Shown piece by piece: positions 1 through 6,716 of a DNA stretch of 16,536 nucleotides; the stretch's first letter is position 1, and the number at the start of each line of letters is the position of its first letter. The stretch spans positions 1 to 16,536 of the forward strand of contig JBEKDL010000042.1 in NCBI GenBank assembly GCA_050014355.1. Direction: 5' to 3'. The stretch is from Fen-1077 sp050014355 (GTDB lineage Bacteria > Chloroflexota > Dehalococcoidia > Dehalococcoidales > RBG-16-60-22). The position numbers and the translations under genes were made by a program. The notes beneath the pieces are model-generated. The model did no database searches and was not told where the DNA came from. It saw nothing but the letters and a program-made list of their open reading frames with translations.

Positions 1-420
1 AGGCACAACTGGCCACCGCCGCAATACTCCGTAGAATTTGTCGCCGGGGACGCTCACCAGCTACCATTTACGGACAGTTCCATCGATTTCGCGGTGAGCT
101 CGCTATCACTGCACCATTGGGCCGACGCCGCACAGGTGTTCCGGGAAATACAGCGCGTCCTGAAACCGGGCGGCGAGTTCGCCATCATGGACTTGCGGCG
201 CGACAGCGCGAGGTTTTTCTACCTGGCTCTTAAAATAGGGCAGGCATTAATAGCACCGGCGGCCATACGGCGCACTAACGGCGCGGTGGGGTCTTTCTGG
301 GCCGCTTACACGCCATCCGAGCTAAAAATAATACTCGATACGGCAAGGATTAAAGAAGCCCGCATAGACACGGCGTTCGGGTGGATGGTGGCGCGGGGGC
401 GCAAGAAGGAAAGTCTTTAG
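1..420 (+). CDS. Class I SAM-dependent methyltransferase, C-terminal part (5' end outside window)
   Basis: The reading frame is open from base 1 to the TAG at 418-420, leaving 139 residues; the N-terminus, including the glycine-rich SAM-binding motif I, lies upstream of the window. What remains has the usual second half of a Rossmann methyltransferase: GDAHQLPF (residues 17-24, the acidic loop that contacts the SAM adenine), the motif-IV-like strand with SSLSLHHW, and the post-motif helix and turn VLKPGGEF. The end (WMVARGRK) is typical of the last beta strand of UbiE/Methyltransf_11 proteins. A GTG at 94 could be taken for a start, but the conserved motif upstream of it shows that the gene begins earlier. 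The substrate cannot be told. Its stop codon directly abuts the stop of the opposing gene at 421. Confidence 0.85.
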   Translation, partial: RHNWPPPQYSVEFVAGDAHQLPFTDSSIDFAVSSLSLHHWADAAQVFREIQRVLKPGGEFAIMDLRRDSARFFYLALKIGQALIAPAAIRRTNGAVGSFWAAYTPSELKIILDTARIKEARIDTAFGWMVARGRKKESL

Positions 421-1278
421 CTAGATTTTTTCCGCCACAATGAGCCCGCTCTTCATTTTACCCTTTTTCATGGCGAGCTTCATCGCCCTGACGCTCTTCA
501 GGAAATGGAGCACCTCGGCTAATTCGCTTCTGGTAATTCGGGAGGCGAGCCTCAAGATGGACGGGTCCCTGATGACTGAAAGCGCGTCATCCCAGGTCTG
601 AATAGTGCGGCCGGTGATATCTTCGGAGCAGGTGATTCGGTAGCCGGCCTGGATGAACCATTTCAAGTACGAGTTAATAGAGCAGAGACTGTAGAGGAGC
701 ATCCCCTCCGCGACCGGCTTCAAATGGCGGTCGTTTTTTATATCGGCCACGCTTTCATTGGACATCCAGTCGAAGACCACGAACTTGCCGCCCCGGTCAA
801 GAAGCGCCGTGGCTGATTTCACGAATTTTTTCTGGTCCTGAAAATGGGTCGACGAAGCCACGACCCACATCACGTCAAAAGTACCGGGGAAATGCATGTT
901 TTCGGCGTCCATCAGCAGGAAGGAAGAGTCGGCTTTCCGCTCCTTTGCCAGCTTACGCGCAATCTCCACCTGCGCGGGGCTGATGGTGATGCCGACCGTC
1001 TTCGCTTTGAGGTTGGTGGCCAGCCAGATGGAGCTGCCGCCCATACCGCACCCCACATCCAGTATCCTGGAGCCCTCTTTGATTCTGGCTTTCCCGGCGA
1101 TATACCTGGTTAGATTTTCCTGTGCTTCCCGCCGGGACTCTTTGCCCGTGACATAGTAGCCGTCGTGGATGTTTTCGCCGTAGACCTCGAGATACAGCGG
1201 CGAACCCAGGTCGTAAAAGTGGGACACTTTCGCGGTAATGGCATCCTTAGATAAATTGCTGCTCAAACCTGTCCTCAT
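421..1278 (-). CDS. SAM-dependent methyltransferase, tocopherol O-methyltransferase / CFA-synthase-like
   Basis: This 285-residue cytoplasmic enzyme transfers a methyl group from SAM. Visible motifs are FYD near residue 21 and ENIHDGYY around 35-42, the N-terminal signature shared by gamma-tocopherol methyltransferases, cyclopropane-fatty-acid synthases and related small-molecule methyltransferases. Motif I is ILDVGCGMGG (72-81), the acidic residue is in LLMDAEN near 121-127, and the strand FVVFDWMS lies further on. It is too short for a full CFA synthase, so a lipid, quinone-like or amine substrate is equally possible. The ATG at 1278 has no obvious Shine-Dalgarno and follows immediately after a TAG at 1279-1281 that closes a short frame overlapping the end of the upstream flavoprotein gene. 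Translation is therefore probably coupled to the gene before it. Family confidence is high, substrate confidence low. Confidence 0.88.
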   Translation of the reverse strand: MRTGLSSNLSKDAITAKVSHFYDLGSPLYLEVYGENIHDGYYVTGKESRREAQENLTRYIAGKARIKEGSRILDVGCGMGGSSIWLATNLKAKTVGITISPAQVEIARKLAKERKADSSFLLMDAENMHFPGTFDVMWVVASSTHFQDQKKFVKSATALLDRGGKFVVFDWMSNESVADIKNDRHLKPVAEGMLLYSLCSINSYLKWFIQAGYRITCSEDITGRTIQTWDDALSVIRDPSILRLASRITRSELAEVLHFLKSVRAMKLAMKKGKMKSGLIVAEKI

Positions 1279-1316
1279 CTACTTACGCGCCATGGCCTGT
1301 TGCTCCAGGTAGGCGG

Positions 1317-2735
1317 TCATCTTGGGCGCTGGCTGGCTGGACTACCGCTTCGGGCACCGGGTTGAACAGCCGTTTCTTCGAGATTAGCGAGCGTCCTCAA
1401 TATCAGCTCCGGAATAGCGGGATGGATGTGCATGCCGGCCTCGATATGGCTGATTTTTCCTGACGAGGCCATCACGTTAATGACTTCCTGGATTAAGATG
1501 GGGGCGAAGGGGCCGATAATATGAAATCCCAGTATTTTCTCCGTTTTGGCTTCCACGATGGCCTTGGCGAAGCCGTTTACCTCCAGCATCGCTTCGCCCT
1601 GGGCTACTTCGGAGTATTTAGCTTTCCCGACCAGCACCTTGTGCGTCTTCCGGGCGTTTTCTTCGGTCATGCCCACGGATGCTATCTGGGGGTGGGAATA
1701 GACGGCGTGAGGGGCGGCGCGGTAGTCCATCTTCAGCGTGTTGCCGTGGATAGCGTTGTGCCCGGCGAGCGTGGCTTCGCGGTTGGCGACATGAGTGAAC
1801 ATCTGCCGGCCGATGACATCCCCCACGGCGTAGATATTCTTTTTATCGGTCTCTAGGTAGTCGTTCACCTTGATAAATCCCCGCTTGTCCACGGCCACGC
1901 CGGTATTTTCCGGGTGAAGCAGGTCGGCATTGGAGACCCGCCCCACCGCCACGAGGAGCTTTTGGGCGGTGAACTCCTTTTGCTTGCCTTCTTTGATATC
2001 GTTTACCACGACGGTGACAATGCGCCCGTTAGACTTGACTTCCTCCGCCCGCACCCCCGTATTGACCTCCATGCGCCGGCCCAGCTCTTTTTTCAAGAGC
2101 GCGGATATTTCCGGCTCCTCGGCGAGGACCAGGCGGTCGGCCATTTCCAGTATGGTCACCCTGGTGCCCATAGCGGCGAAGAAATGACCATATTCTACGG
2201 CGATATAGCCGCCCCCGATGATGAGCAGGCTTTCTGGCTTTTCTTTCAGCTCCAGGACGGTCTCGTTAGTGAGATAGTCCACGCTGTCCAGGCCTTTTAT
2301 CGGCGGGATAAACGGACGCGAGCCCGCCGCGATGAAGATTTTCTCCGCCTTGATTTGTTCTCCGTTGACCTCCAGCGTGTAATCGCCGGTAAAGCGCCCT
2401 TCGCCCTCGTAGAAGGCCAGCTCTTCAAAGTGCGAGAGGTTGTGTCTCATTTGCTCCTGGTTCCCGCGGAGCGACTTTCTCATGCGTTCCATGATAGCGC
2501 CGAAATCGATGCTATTAACGCTGGCGTCGATGCCCAGTTTTTTTACTTCCTGAATTTCGGCGATCCTGTCCGCGGTATATATTAATATTTTTGACGGGAT
2601 GCAGCCCAGGTTAGGGCACGTCCCGCCCAGCGGCCCCTTGTCTACCAGCACCACTTTCAGCTGATGGGCCAGGGCCTCCTCCACGATGTCCATGCCGCAT
2701 CCGGAGCCGATGACGATAACATCATATTGCTTCAT
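1317..2735 (-). CDS. Dihydrolipoamide dehydrogenase-like pyridine nucleotide-disulfide oxidoreductase
   Basis: A 472-residue FAD flavoprotein of the lipoamide dehydrogenase/mercuric reductase/mycothione reductase group. It has an N-terminal FAD dinucleotide fold (VIVIGSGCG), the redox-active disulfide GGTCPNLGCIPSK with C40 and C45, an NAD(P)H-binding fold (LLIIGGGYIAVEYG, about 170-183), the second FAD motif IYAVGDVIG, and the C-terminal His-Glu active-site pair in HIHPAIPE (H438 and E443). The ATG at 2735 has GAGGT five bases upstream. No E2 or lipoyl partner is nearby, so the substrate may be a low-molecular-weight thiol or disulfide rather than a 2-oxoacid dehydrogenase complex. After NLEE the final 18 residues are Arg/Ser/Gly/Pro-rich with low third-position GC, unlike the rest of the gene; a frameshift near 1373-1378 is suspected. 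Catalytic residues precede that point. Confidence 0.92.
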   Translation of the reverse strand: MKQYDVIVIGSGCGMDIVEEALAHQLKVVLVDKGPLGGTCPNLGCIPSKILIYTADRIAEIQEVKKLGIDASVNSIDFGAIMERMRKSLRGNQEQMRHNLSHFEELAFYEGEGRFTGDYTLEVNGEQIKAEKIFIAAGSRPFIPPIKGLDSVDYLTNETVLELKEKPESLLIIGGGYIAVEYGHFFAAMGTRVTILEMADRLVLAEEPEISALLKKELGRRMEVNTGVRAEEVKSNGRIVTVVVNDIKEGKQKEFTAQKLLVAVGRVSNADLLHPENTGVAVDKRGFIKVNDYLETDKKNIYAVGDVIGRQMFTHVANREATLAGHNAIHGNTLKMDYRAAPHAVYSHPQIASVGMTEENARKTHKVLVGKAKYSEVAQGEAMLEVNGFAKAIVEAKTEKILGFHIIGPFAPILIQEVINVMASSGKISHIEAGMHIHPAIPELILRTLANLEETAVQPGARSGSPASQRPR

Positions 2736-2882
2736 ATCTTACCTCAACATGCGTTCGTTACAGAACCAAGCAGATACTAACGGAGAGCGAAGTGCTTCAG
2801 ATACTTTATCTTCCCAAGAAGAACAGGACAGCGGGCAATCGCAGGCGATAATTATTGTTTCGGGACTATTAAACAGCAACAA
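2736..2882 (-). other. Intergenic leader upstream of the flavoprotein gene
   Basis: This 147-base gap separates the 71-residue protein gene from the flavoprotein gene, so the latter may have its own promoter. It holds two direct copies of CAGATACT (2771-2778 and 2798-2805), 27 bases apart. The second copy overlaps a small perfect hairpin, AGATA-CTT-TATCT (2799-2811). No convincing -35/-10 pair was identified. A plus-strand reading frame running through it (from 2686 or from an internal ATG near 2750 to 2886) has no Shine-Dalgarno and a Ser/Gln/Asn-rich product, and was not accepted as a gene. Confidence 0.3.
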
Positions 2883-3098
2883 CTAATCGGGGAGTTTTTT
2901 GGCGCCCGGCCACTTGTGGAAAGCCTCGATTTCCTTGTCCAGCGAACTTGCCAGCTTGCTACCGTGCGAAGCAGCTAAATTCTTGTACATCCCGATGGCG
3001 GCCTCGGCCAGCTTGTCCTGGGCCCGCAGGATAAAAACCGGCTCGTCACTCCCGATTTTGGCAATGTTTATCTTCCCGTATTTGGACGATACTGCCAT
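2883..3098 (-). CDS. Small conserved-looking protein of unknown function (71 aa)
   Basis: A 71-residue soluble protein with no signal peptide or membrane segment. It has a short strand-like N-terminus (KYGKINIAKIGSDEP), the segment VFILRAQDKLAEAAIGMY which is probably helical in its second half, and a charged, Trp-containing C-terminus (FHKWPGAKKLPD). It contains no cysteine and a single histidine near the end, so it is not an obvious metal protein. The start is well supported: AGGAGG at 3105-3110 lies six bases before the ATG at 3098. It sits 37 bases after the molybdopterin lipoprotein gene in the same direction and may belong to that operon. I do not recognise the family and assign no function; the clear Shine-Dalgarno and ordinary codon use argue that it is a real gene. 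Confidence 0.75.
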   Translation of the reverse strand: MAVSSKYGKINIAKIGSDEPVFILRAQDKLAEAAIGMYKNLAASHGSKLASSLDKEIEAFHKWPGAKKLPD

Positions 3099-3135
3099 GC
3101 CATGCCTCCTTTTTCCGTATTACGGTGTTAACTTG

Positions 3136-3810
3136 CTAACGTTCAAATGCGGGGCCGTTGGCATCCGCATTATTATTATAGCCATAGCCCTCCCAGTAGC
3201 CGCGGAAACTGGTGTTATCGGATATCTCTATCCGGGTGACCCACTTGGCCCATTTATAGCCGTACTTGCTTTCCGCGACGACCTGGAAAGGAAACCCCCG
3301 GTCCGGGGGCAGGGTGATATCGTTCAGCTTGAGGGCGATGATGATGTTAGTATCGTGGATAAAGCTCAAGTCCAGTGATGAATAACCCTTATCGGGGACA
3401 TCGGTGGTATAAAAAATGGCGATTTTAGCCCCAGGTTTCACGCCGGCAGCGTTAAAGATGGAATCGAGCGCGGGTCCCGTCCATTTTGCGATGAAATTCC
3501 ACCCTTCAACGCAGTTCAGGGTATTTAGCTTGGATATCTGCGGATAGGCCAATAAGTCATCGTAGGTCAGGCTCAACGGCCTGTCGACGAGGCCATCGAC
3601 GGTCAGCCGGTAAGTGGCGCGGTCGATATACTGCGTGTCCTGCAGGGCGTTGTTGAGCTGGTCTTTGATGGGCGTCAGCTTCACGCCGTTATAAGAGGTG
3701 GCTTCCACTTCGCTGGCCGGTGTGGTAACGGGGGGTGGCTTGGCGCAGGAAACCGCTGGCGCCAGCAGGATGGCTAACAATATAGTTATCAAAATTAATT
3801 TAGTCTTCGT
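3136..3810 (-). CDS. Sulfite-oxidase-family molybdopterin oxidoreductase, lipoprotein, probable ACG start
   Basis: This is an extracytoplasmic Mo-cofactor enzyme of the sulfite oxidase/MsrP (YedY) fold. The motif LNCVEGW carries the predicted molybdenum-ligand cysteine (C100 counting from the proposed start). GFPFQVVAESKYGYKWAKWV corresponds to the cofactor-binding and Lys-Trp region of the family, and RGYWEGYGYNN matches its usual C-terminal segment. The protein is a short one-domain form. A lipobox PAVSC follows a hydrophobic stretch, so the enzyme is probably membrane-anchored outside. No ATG or GTG fits the start. TTG at 3792 lacks a positive n-region and lies 26 bases from the Shine-Dalgarno. 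GGGGAGG (3819-3825) is followed after eight bases by an in-frame ACG (3810), which gives TKTKLILITILLAILLAP, a textbook signal peptide. The stop of the upstream cytochrome gene overlaps this region, so the two are coupled. Substrate unknown. Confidence 0.85.
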   Translation of the reverse strand, partial: TKTKLILITILLAILLAPAVSCAKPPPVTTPASEVEATSYNGVKLTPIKDQLNNALQDTQYIDRATYRLTVDGLVDRPLSLTYDDLLAYPQISKLNTLNCVEGWNFIAKWTGPALDSIFNAAGVKPGAKIAIFYTTDVPDKGYSSLDLSFIHDTNIIIALKLNDITLPPDRGFPFQVVAESKYGYKWAKWVTRIEISDNTSFRGYWEGYGYNNNADANGPAFER

Positions 3811-3814
3811 AGGC

Positions 3815-4201
3815 TTATCCTCCCCGCCGAAAATATTCCATATATACCATGATGTACATCAAGCCAGCCCCGATGACCAGCAAAATAGTGTTGGCGAGCC
3901 ATGCCCGGGACGGGTTTTTACGGGTTATCATCAATCTTATGTTGATGAGCACGTGAGACAGGAAGAAGAAAGCCACCGGCACGTTGGCGGCCCGATGAAT
4001 AGCGTCGGCCAGCCTGCGGTCGATGAGTCCGCCGGTGAGGCGGTAAATTACCCCGGTTTGGGTTATGCCCCAGCCGGAAACGATAAGGACTACGATGCCG
4101 GCCAATAATATCCAGGAGCTGGCCCGGGCCATTATTTTTAACCAGGAGTCGGTTTTATTAACCTTTAAATTAGCGTTCTCTTCTGTCATCCGGTCTAGCA
4201 T
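3815..4201 (-). CDS. Small membrane cytochrome b-like protein (DUF4405/b561-type)
   Basis: A 128-residue integral membrane protein with three predicted helices (about 28-46, 72-92 and 101-121). Its only histidines are H69 and H83, 14 residues apart at the start of and within helix 2 (IHRAANV...FLSHVL). This matches the two-histidine helix of DUF4405/cytochrome b561-like heme proteins. It probably passes electrons between the membrane quinone pool and the molybdopterin lipoprotein encoded immediately downstream, in the way MsrQ serves MsrP, although MsrQ itself has a different, larger fold. The gene stops at TAA 3815-3817, four bases before the proposed start of its neighbour, and its last codons contain that gene's Shine-Dalgarno. 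The ATG at 4201 has no close Shine-Dalgarno and follows a short in-frame reading frame by six bases; Met5 is an alternative start. Heme binding is inferred. Confidence 0.75.
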   Translation of the reverse strand: MLDRMTEENANLKVNKTDSWLKIMARASSWILLAGIVVLIVSGWGITQTGVIYRLTGGLIDRRLADAIHRAANVPVAFFFLSHVLINIRLMITRKNPSRAWLANTILLVIGAGLMYIMVYMEYFRRGG

Positions 4202-4207
4202 AAGATA

Positions 4208-4264
4208 TTATTTTACCACCTGCACATGCCGCGCCAGAACATCTGGTGCGTCGCGCCGCTTCAT
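4208..4264 (-). CDS. Possible 18-codon leader ORF, in frame with the cytochrome gene
   Basis: A very short frame, MKRRDAPDVLARHVQVVK, runs from ATG 4264 to TAA 4208-4210. It has the strongest translation signal in this stretch: GGAGGAG at 4274-4280, nine bases before the ATG. The downstream cytochrome ATG (4201) lies six bases after its stop and lacks its own Shine-Dalgarno, so ribosomes that terminate here could re-initiate on the cytochrome gene. Both frames are in the same phase, so it could instead be the N-terminus of a longer cytochrome protein interrupted by a stop codon. The peptide is rich in Arg and Val and resembles nothing I know. Confidence 0.4.
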   Translation of the reverse strand: MKRRDAPDVLARHVQVVK

Positions 4265-4315
4265 CTTTTAAGTCTCCTCCATTTCCAGCTAATTTGCGTA
4301 TCGTAATAACGCAGG

Positions 4316-5188
4316 CTAGGTTATAACCCTCTTTTTAAAGCCCCGGCAGCCCGCCCACAGGAAGAGCGCGCAGAATCCCGTTAAAACGGGGTAAATAACG
4401 TACAGCGGCATGTGCGGCGCGGTAGTCAAAGCGGCGCGGAAACCTTCCGTCACGTAGATTAGCGGATTGACGCATACCAGGGCCTGCAGCCAGGAGAACC
4501 CGCCGACCTTGACCGCGGCCAGCGCCGTCCATGGATAGTAGGTACCGCCGAGGAAGGTCAGCGGCAGGACGATAAAACCGAACATAACGCCAATGTTACG
4601 CGGTTGAATGATGGTGCCCAGGACCAGGCCGAAACTGGATGTCATGATGCTGGTAAGAGGAATGAGCGTGAGCAGCAGCACCCAGTGCACCGCCAGGTTG
4701 GGATGTACCCCTCGGGCATGCACCACCGAAGCGATAGGGAACACTATCGCCGCCGCAATAATGCCCTGGATGGCGCCGGCCACGACCTTACCGATGGCAA
4801 CGTACAAGACAGGGAGAGGCGCCAGCACGCGGTCTTCAATCTCTTTGGTAAAGCCGAATTCAGTTGCCAGCGGCAGGGCCACCGCCTGGATGCCCTGGAA
4901 CATGATAGACAGGCCGACGACGCCGGCGACCAGCACGGTGGCGAATAACGATAGCCCGCCGGTCGTGCCGCCGCCGATTCCCTCGCCGATTTGAGGAAAG
5001 ACGTAAAGAAAGACAAATACCAGGAGAAAAGGCTGGACAATGGTGCGCGCGATAAAAATACCCAGGCTCTTTCTAAGCACGGTGAGGTCGCGCAGCAGCA
5101 GGGCGCCGAAAGCGATACGGCTGGCGGCCATCGCCGAATGAGTCGGTTTAGGCAGCCGTATGCCGGGAGCCATAGCGGTGGTGCTCAT
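4316..5188 (-). CDS. ABC-2 type transporter permease
   Basis: A 290-residue membrane protein of the ABC-2 (DrrB/NodJ-like) permease family. After a roughly 30-residue cytoplasmic N-terminus with a helix reading LLLRDLTVLRKSLGIFIART, it has about six hydrophobic segments: around FLLVFVFLYVFP, a Gly-rich loop, SLFATVLVAGVVGLSIMF, the amphipathic TEFGFTKEIEDRVLAPLPV coupling segment typical of these permeases, VFPIASVVH, ITSSFGLVLG-like and IVLPLTFLGGTYYPW segments, and a final helix at the C-terminus. The conserved tail of the family (LTFLGGTYYPWTAL, then NPLIYVTEGFRAAL) is clear. Its ATG shares one base with the stop of the upstream ATPase gene (TGATG at 5186-5190), so the two are translationally coupled and almost certainly form one exporter. 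The cargo is not evident from sequence. Confidence 0.92.
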   Translation of the reverse strand: MSTTAMAPGIRLPKPTHSAMAASRIAFGALLLRDLTVLRKSLGIFIARTIVQPFLLVFVFLYVFPQIGEGIGGGTTGGLSLFATVLVAGVVGLSIMFQGIQAVALPLATEFGFTKEIEDRVLAPLPVLYVAIGKVVAGAIQGIIAAAIVFPIASVVHARGVHPNLAVHWVLLLTLIPLTSIMTSSFGLVLGTIIQPRNIGVMFGFIVLPLTFLGGTYYPWTALAAVKVGGFSWLQALVCVNPLIYVTEGFRAALTTAPHMPLYVIYPVLTGFCALFLWAGCRGFKKRVIT

Positions 5189-6180
5189 CAGTCTCTTAGC
5201 TCCTTTCCCGTCAGGTTGATAAAGACGGTTTCCAGAGTAGGAACGGTCACCGAAAGGTCGGTGATATTGAAGCCTCCCTGTTCCGCGATGTTGACCACCC
5301 GGGGTAAGATGCCGCTGGTGCCTTTAACATTGAGCAGCACCACGCCATCGAGCCGACGGGTGGCGGTCACACCTGCGAGCCGGTCCTTAAAAAGCCGGTC
5401 AAGCGCCTCCAGGTCACCGGTGGCAGATACGCTCACGATACTGTCAGCGCCGACCGACTCCTTGAGTCTTTTAGGTGTGTCCATGGCGAGGATATGGCCG
5501 TGGTCCATAATCGCTATCCTGTCGCAGACCGAATCCGCCTCCTCCATGTAGTGCGTGGTCAATAGTATGGTCTGCCCTTCGGTGTGGAGCTTACCGAGGA
5601 TTTCCCACAGGGCGAGGCGGCTCTGGGGGTCGAGTCCGGCTGTAGGCTCATCCAGGAAAAGGACCGAAGGGTGGTGCACCAGCGCGCGGGCTACCTGGAG
5701 CCGTTTCGCCATGCCGCCGGAGATAGTCGAGACATCCGCATTGGCACGCTCGGTAAGACGGAATATCTCCAGGAACCTGTCAGCCTCTTCGCGGCTCTGC
5801 CTGGCGCTCAATCCAAAAAAGCGCCCGTGATAGTAGAGGTTCTCTCTTACGGTCAGCGCCCGGTCCAGGTTGTTTGTCTGGGCCACCACGCCGATGAGCT
5901 GCTTGACCAGCGCCGGACGCGCGACCACGTCAATTCCGGCCACGATGGCCTGGCCGCTGGTCGGGATAACCAGCGAAGTGAGCATGCCGACAGTCGTCGT
6001 CTTGCCGGCGCCGTTAGGGCCGAGCAGACCAAAAAGCTCACCGCAATGCACCTTTAAATCGAGGCGGTCTACGGCCAGGATGTCTCCGGGGTACCGCTTG
6101 GTCAACTGCTCGCAGCGGATGACCTCTTCAGCGGTACCGCCATCACACACTGTCCTGACATCAGCTATTTGCTCGCTCAT
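5188..6180 (-). CDS. ABC transporter ATP-binding protein (DrrA-like)
   Basis: A 330-residue ATPase that powers the permease encoded next to it. All nucleotide-binding motifs are present: Walker A GLLGPNGAGKTTT near residues 51-63, a Q-loop in GVVAQTNN, the signature ISGGMAKRLQVARAL (a small change from LSGG), Walker B with D-loop VLFLDEPTAGLDP, and the switch histidine in LTTHYMEEAD. A C-terminal domain of about 85 residues after the ATPase core is typical of the DrrA/daunorubicin-resistance group. The ATG at 6180 has AAAGGA four bases upstream. The gene follows the cupredoxin gene by 11 bases and overlaps the permease gene by one base, so the three appear to be co-transcribed. Members of this family export drugs, polysaccharides or lipids, or (as NosFY) assist copper enzymes; the cupredoxin neighbour is suggestive but not decisive. 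Confidence 0.93.
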   Translation of the reverse strand: MSEQIADVRTVCDGGTAEEVIRCEQLTKRYPGDILAVDRLDLKVHCGELFGLLGPNGAGKTTTVGMLTSLVIPTSGQAIVAGIDVVARPALVKQLIGVVAQTNNLDRALTVRENLYYHGRFFGLSARQSREEADRFLEIFRLTERANADVSTISGGMAKRLQVARALVHHPSVLFLDEPTAGLDPQSRLALWEILGKLHTEGQTILLTTHYMEEADSVCDRIAIMDHGHILAMDTPKRLKESVGADSIVSVSATGDLEALDRLFKDRLAGVTATRRLDGVVLLNVKGTSGILPRVVNIAEQGGFNITDLSVTVPTLETVFINLTGKELRD

Positions 6181-6191
6181 GTTGTCCTTTG

Positions 6192-6674
6192 CTACTGCAC
6201 GATGAATTTCCCGTTCATGATAGAGGGGTGCACGTCACAGCGGAAGAAGTAGGTCCCGGGCGTGGTCGGTGCGGTGAATTTATACACTGTGGTCGAGGCC
6301 GAGATTGTTTGCCCCACGAAAATCGACTTCGAGGCGCTGGAGTCGGTATAGAGCGCGAAATTATGAGAGATGGCATCCTGGTTGTTAAAGTTAATCGTGA
6401 CTTGGGCGCCGGCCGGAACAGTTATCGTACTTTTATCAAAAGCGAGGTTCTTAGCGGCGAGGTCTATGGTCACGCTCTGTCCGGTCGCGGGCGGCGGGAT
6501 AGGGGTAGTGGTAGCAGGAGGAGGGGTAGTAGTAACCGTCGGCATGGGCATTGGTGTGGTAGTAGGAGCAGGGGTGGTTGTAGAAGTTGAAGTACAGGCT
6601 GCCGGGACCAGCAACACTGATATAATCCCCAGCACCAGCAACCATTTGCGGTAAGCCTTGAAAATACTCATCAC
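6192..6674 (-). CDS. Cupredoxin (plastocyanin-like) lipoprotein
   Basis: A 160-residue exported blue-copper-type protein. The N-terminus has a basic n-region, a hydrophobic core and the lipobox VPAAC (C27). This is followed by a Thr/Pro linker to about residue 63, which would hold the domain away from the membrane. The cupredoxin fold follows, with candidate type 1 copper ligands H104 (ISHNF), C146, H149 and M153 (CDVHPSIM), in the usual His...Cys-x2-His-xn-Met order. The expected role is single-electron transfer outside the membrane or copper binding. GTG (6674) and ATG (6671) are adjacent possible starts, six and nine bases after AAGGA; either leaves the signal peptide intact. It begins 42 bases after the DUF1059 gene and ends 11 bases before the ABC ATPase gene. 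The copper ligands are seen in sequence; the electron partner is inferred. Confidence 0.92.
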   Translation of the reverse strand: MMSIFKAYRKWLLVLGIISVLLVPAACTSTSTTTPAPTTTPMPMPTVTTTPPPATTTPIPPPATGQSVTIDLAAKNLAFDKSTITVPAGAQVTINFNNQDAISHNFALYTDSSASKSIFVGQTISASTTVYKFTAPTTPGTYFFRCDVHPSIMNGKFIVQ

Positions 6675-6716
6675 GATTTTTCCTTTTCAAATTAAGTTAA
6701 TGTCGTAGCCAGCTTT

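Noticed and set aside
1914..2585. 223-codon plus-strand open frame opposite the flavoprotein gene
   Set aside because: It lies entirely antisense to a gene with clear catalytic motifs, and its product is His/Asp/Arg-rich, as expected for a shadow frame in GC-rich coding DNA.
2686..2886. 66-codon plus-strand frame crossing the start of the flavoprotein gene
   Set aside because: No Shine-Dalgarno, overlaps a real gene start, and gives a Ser/Gln/Asn-rich product of low-complexity type.
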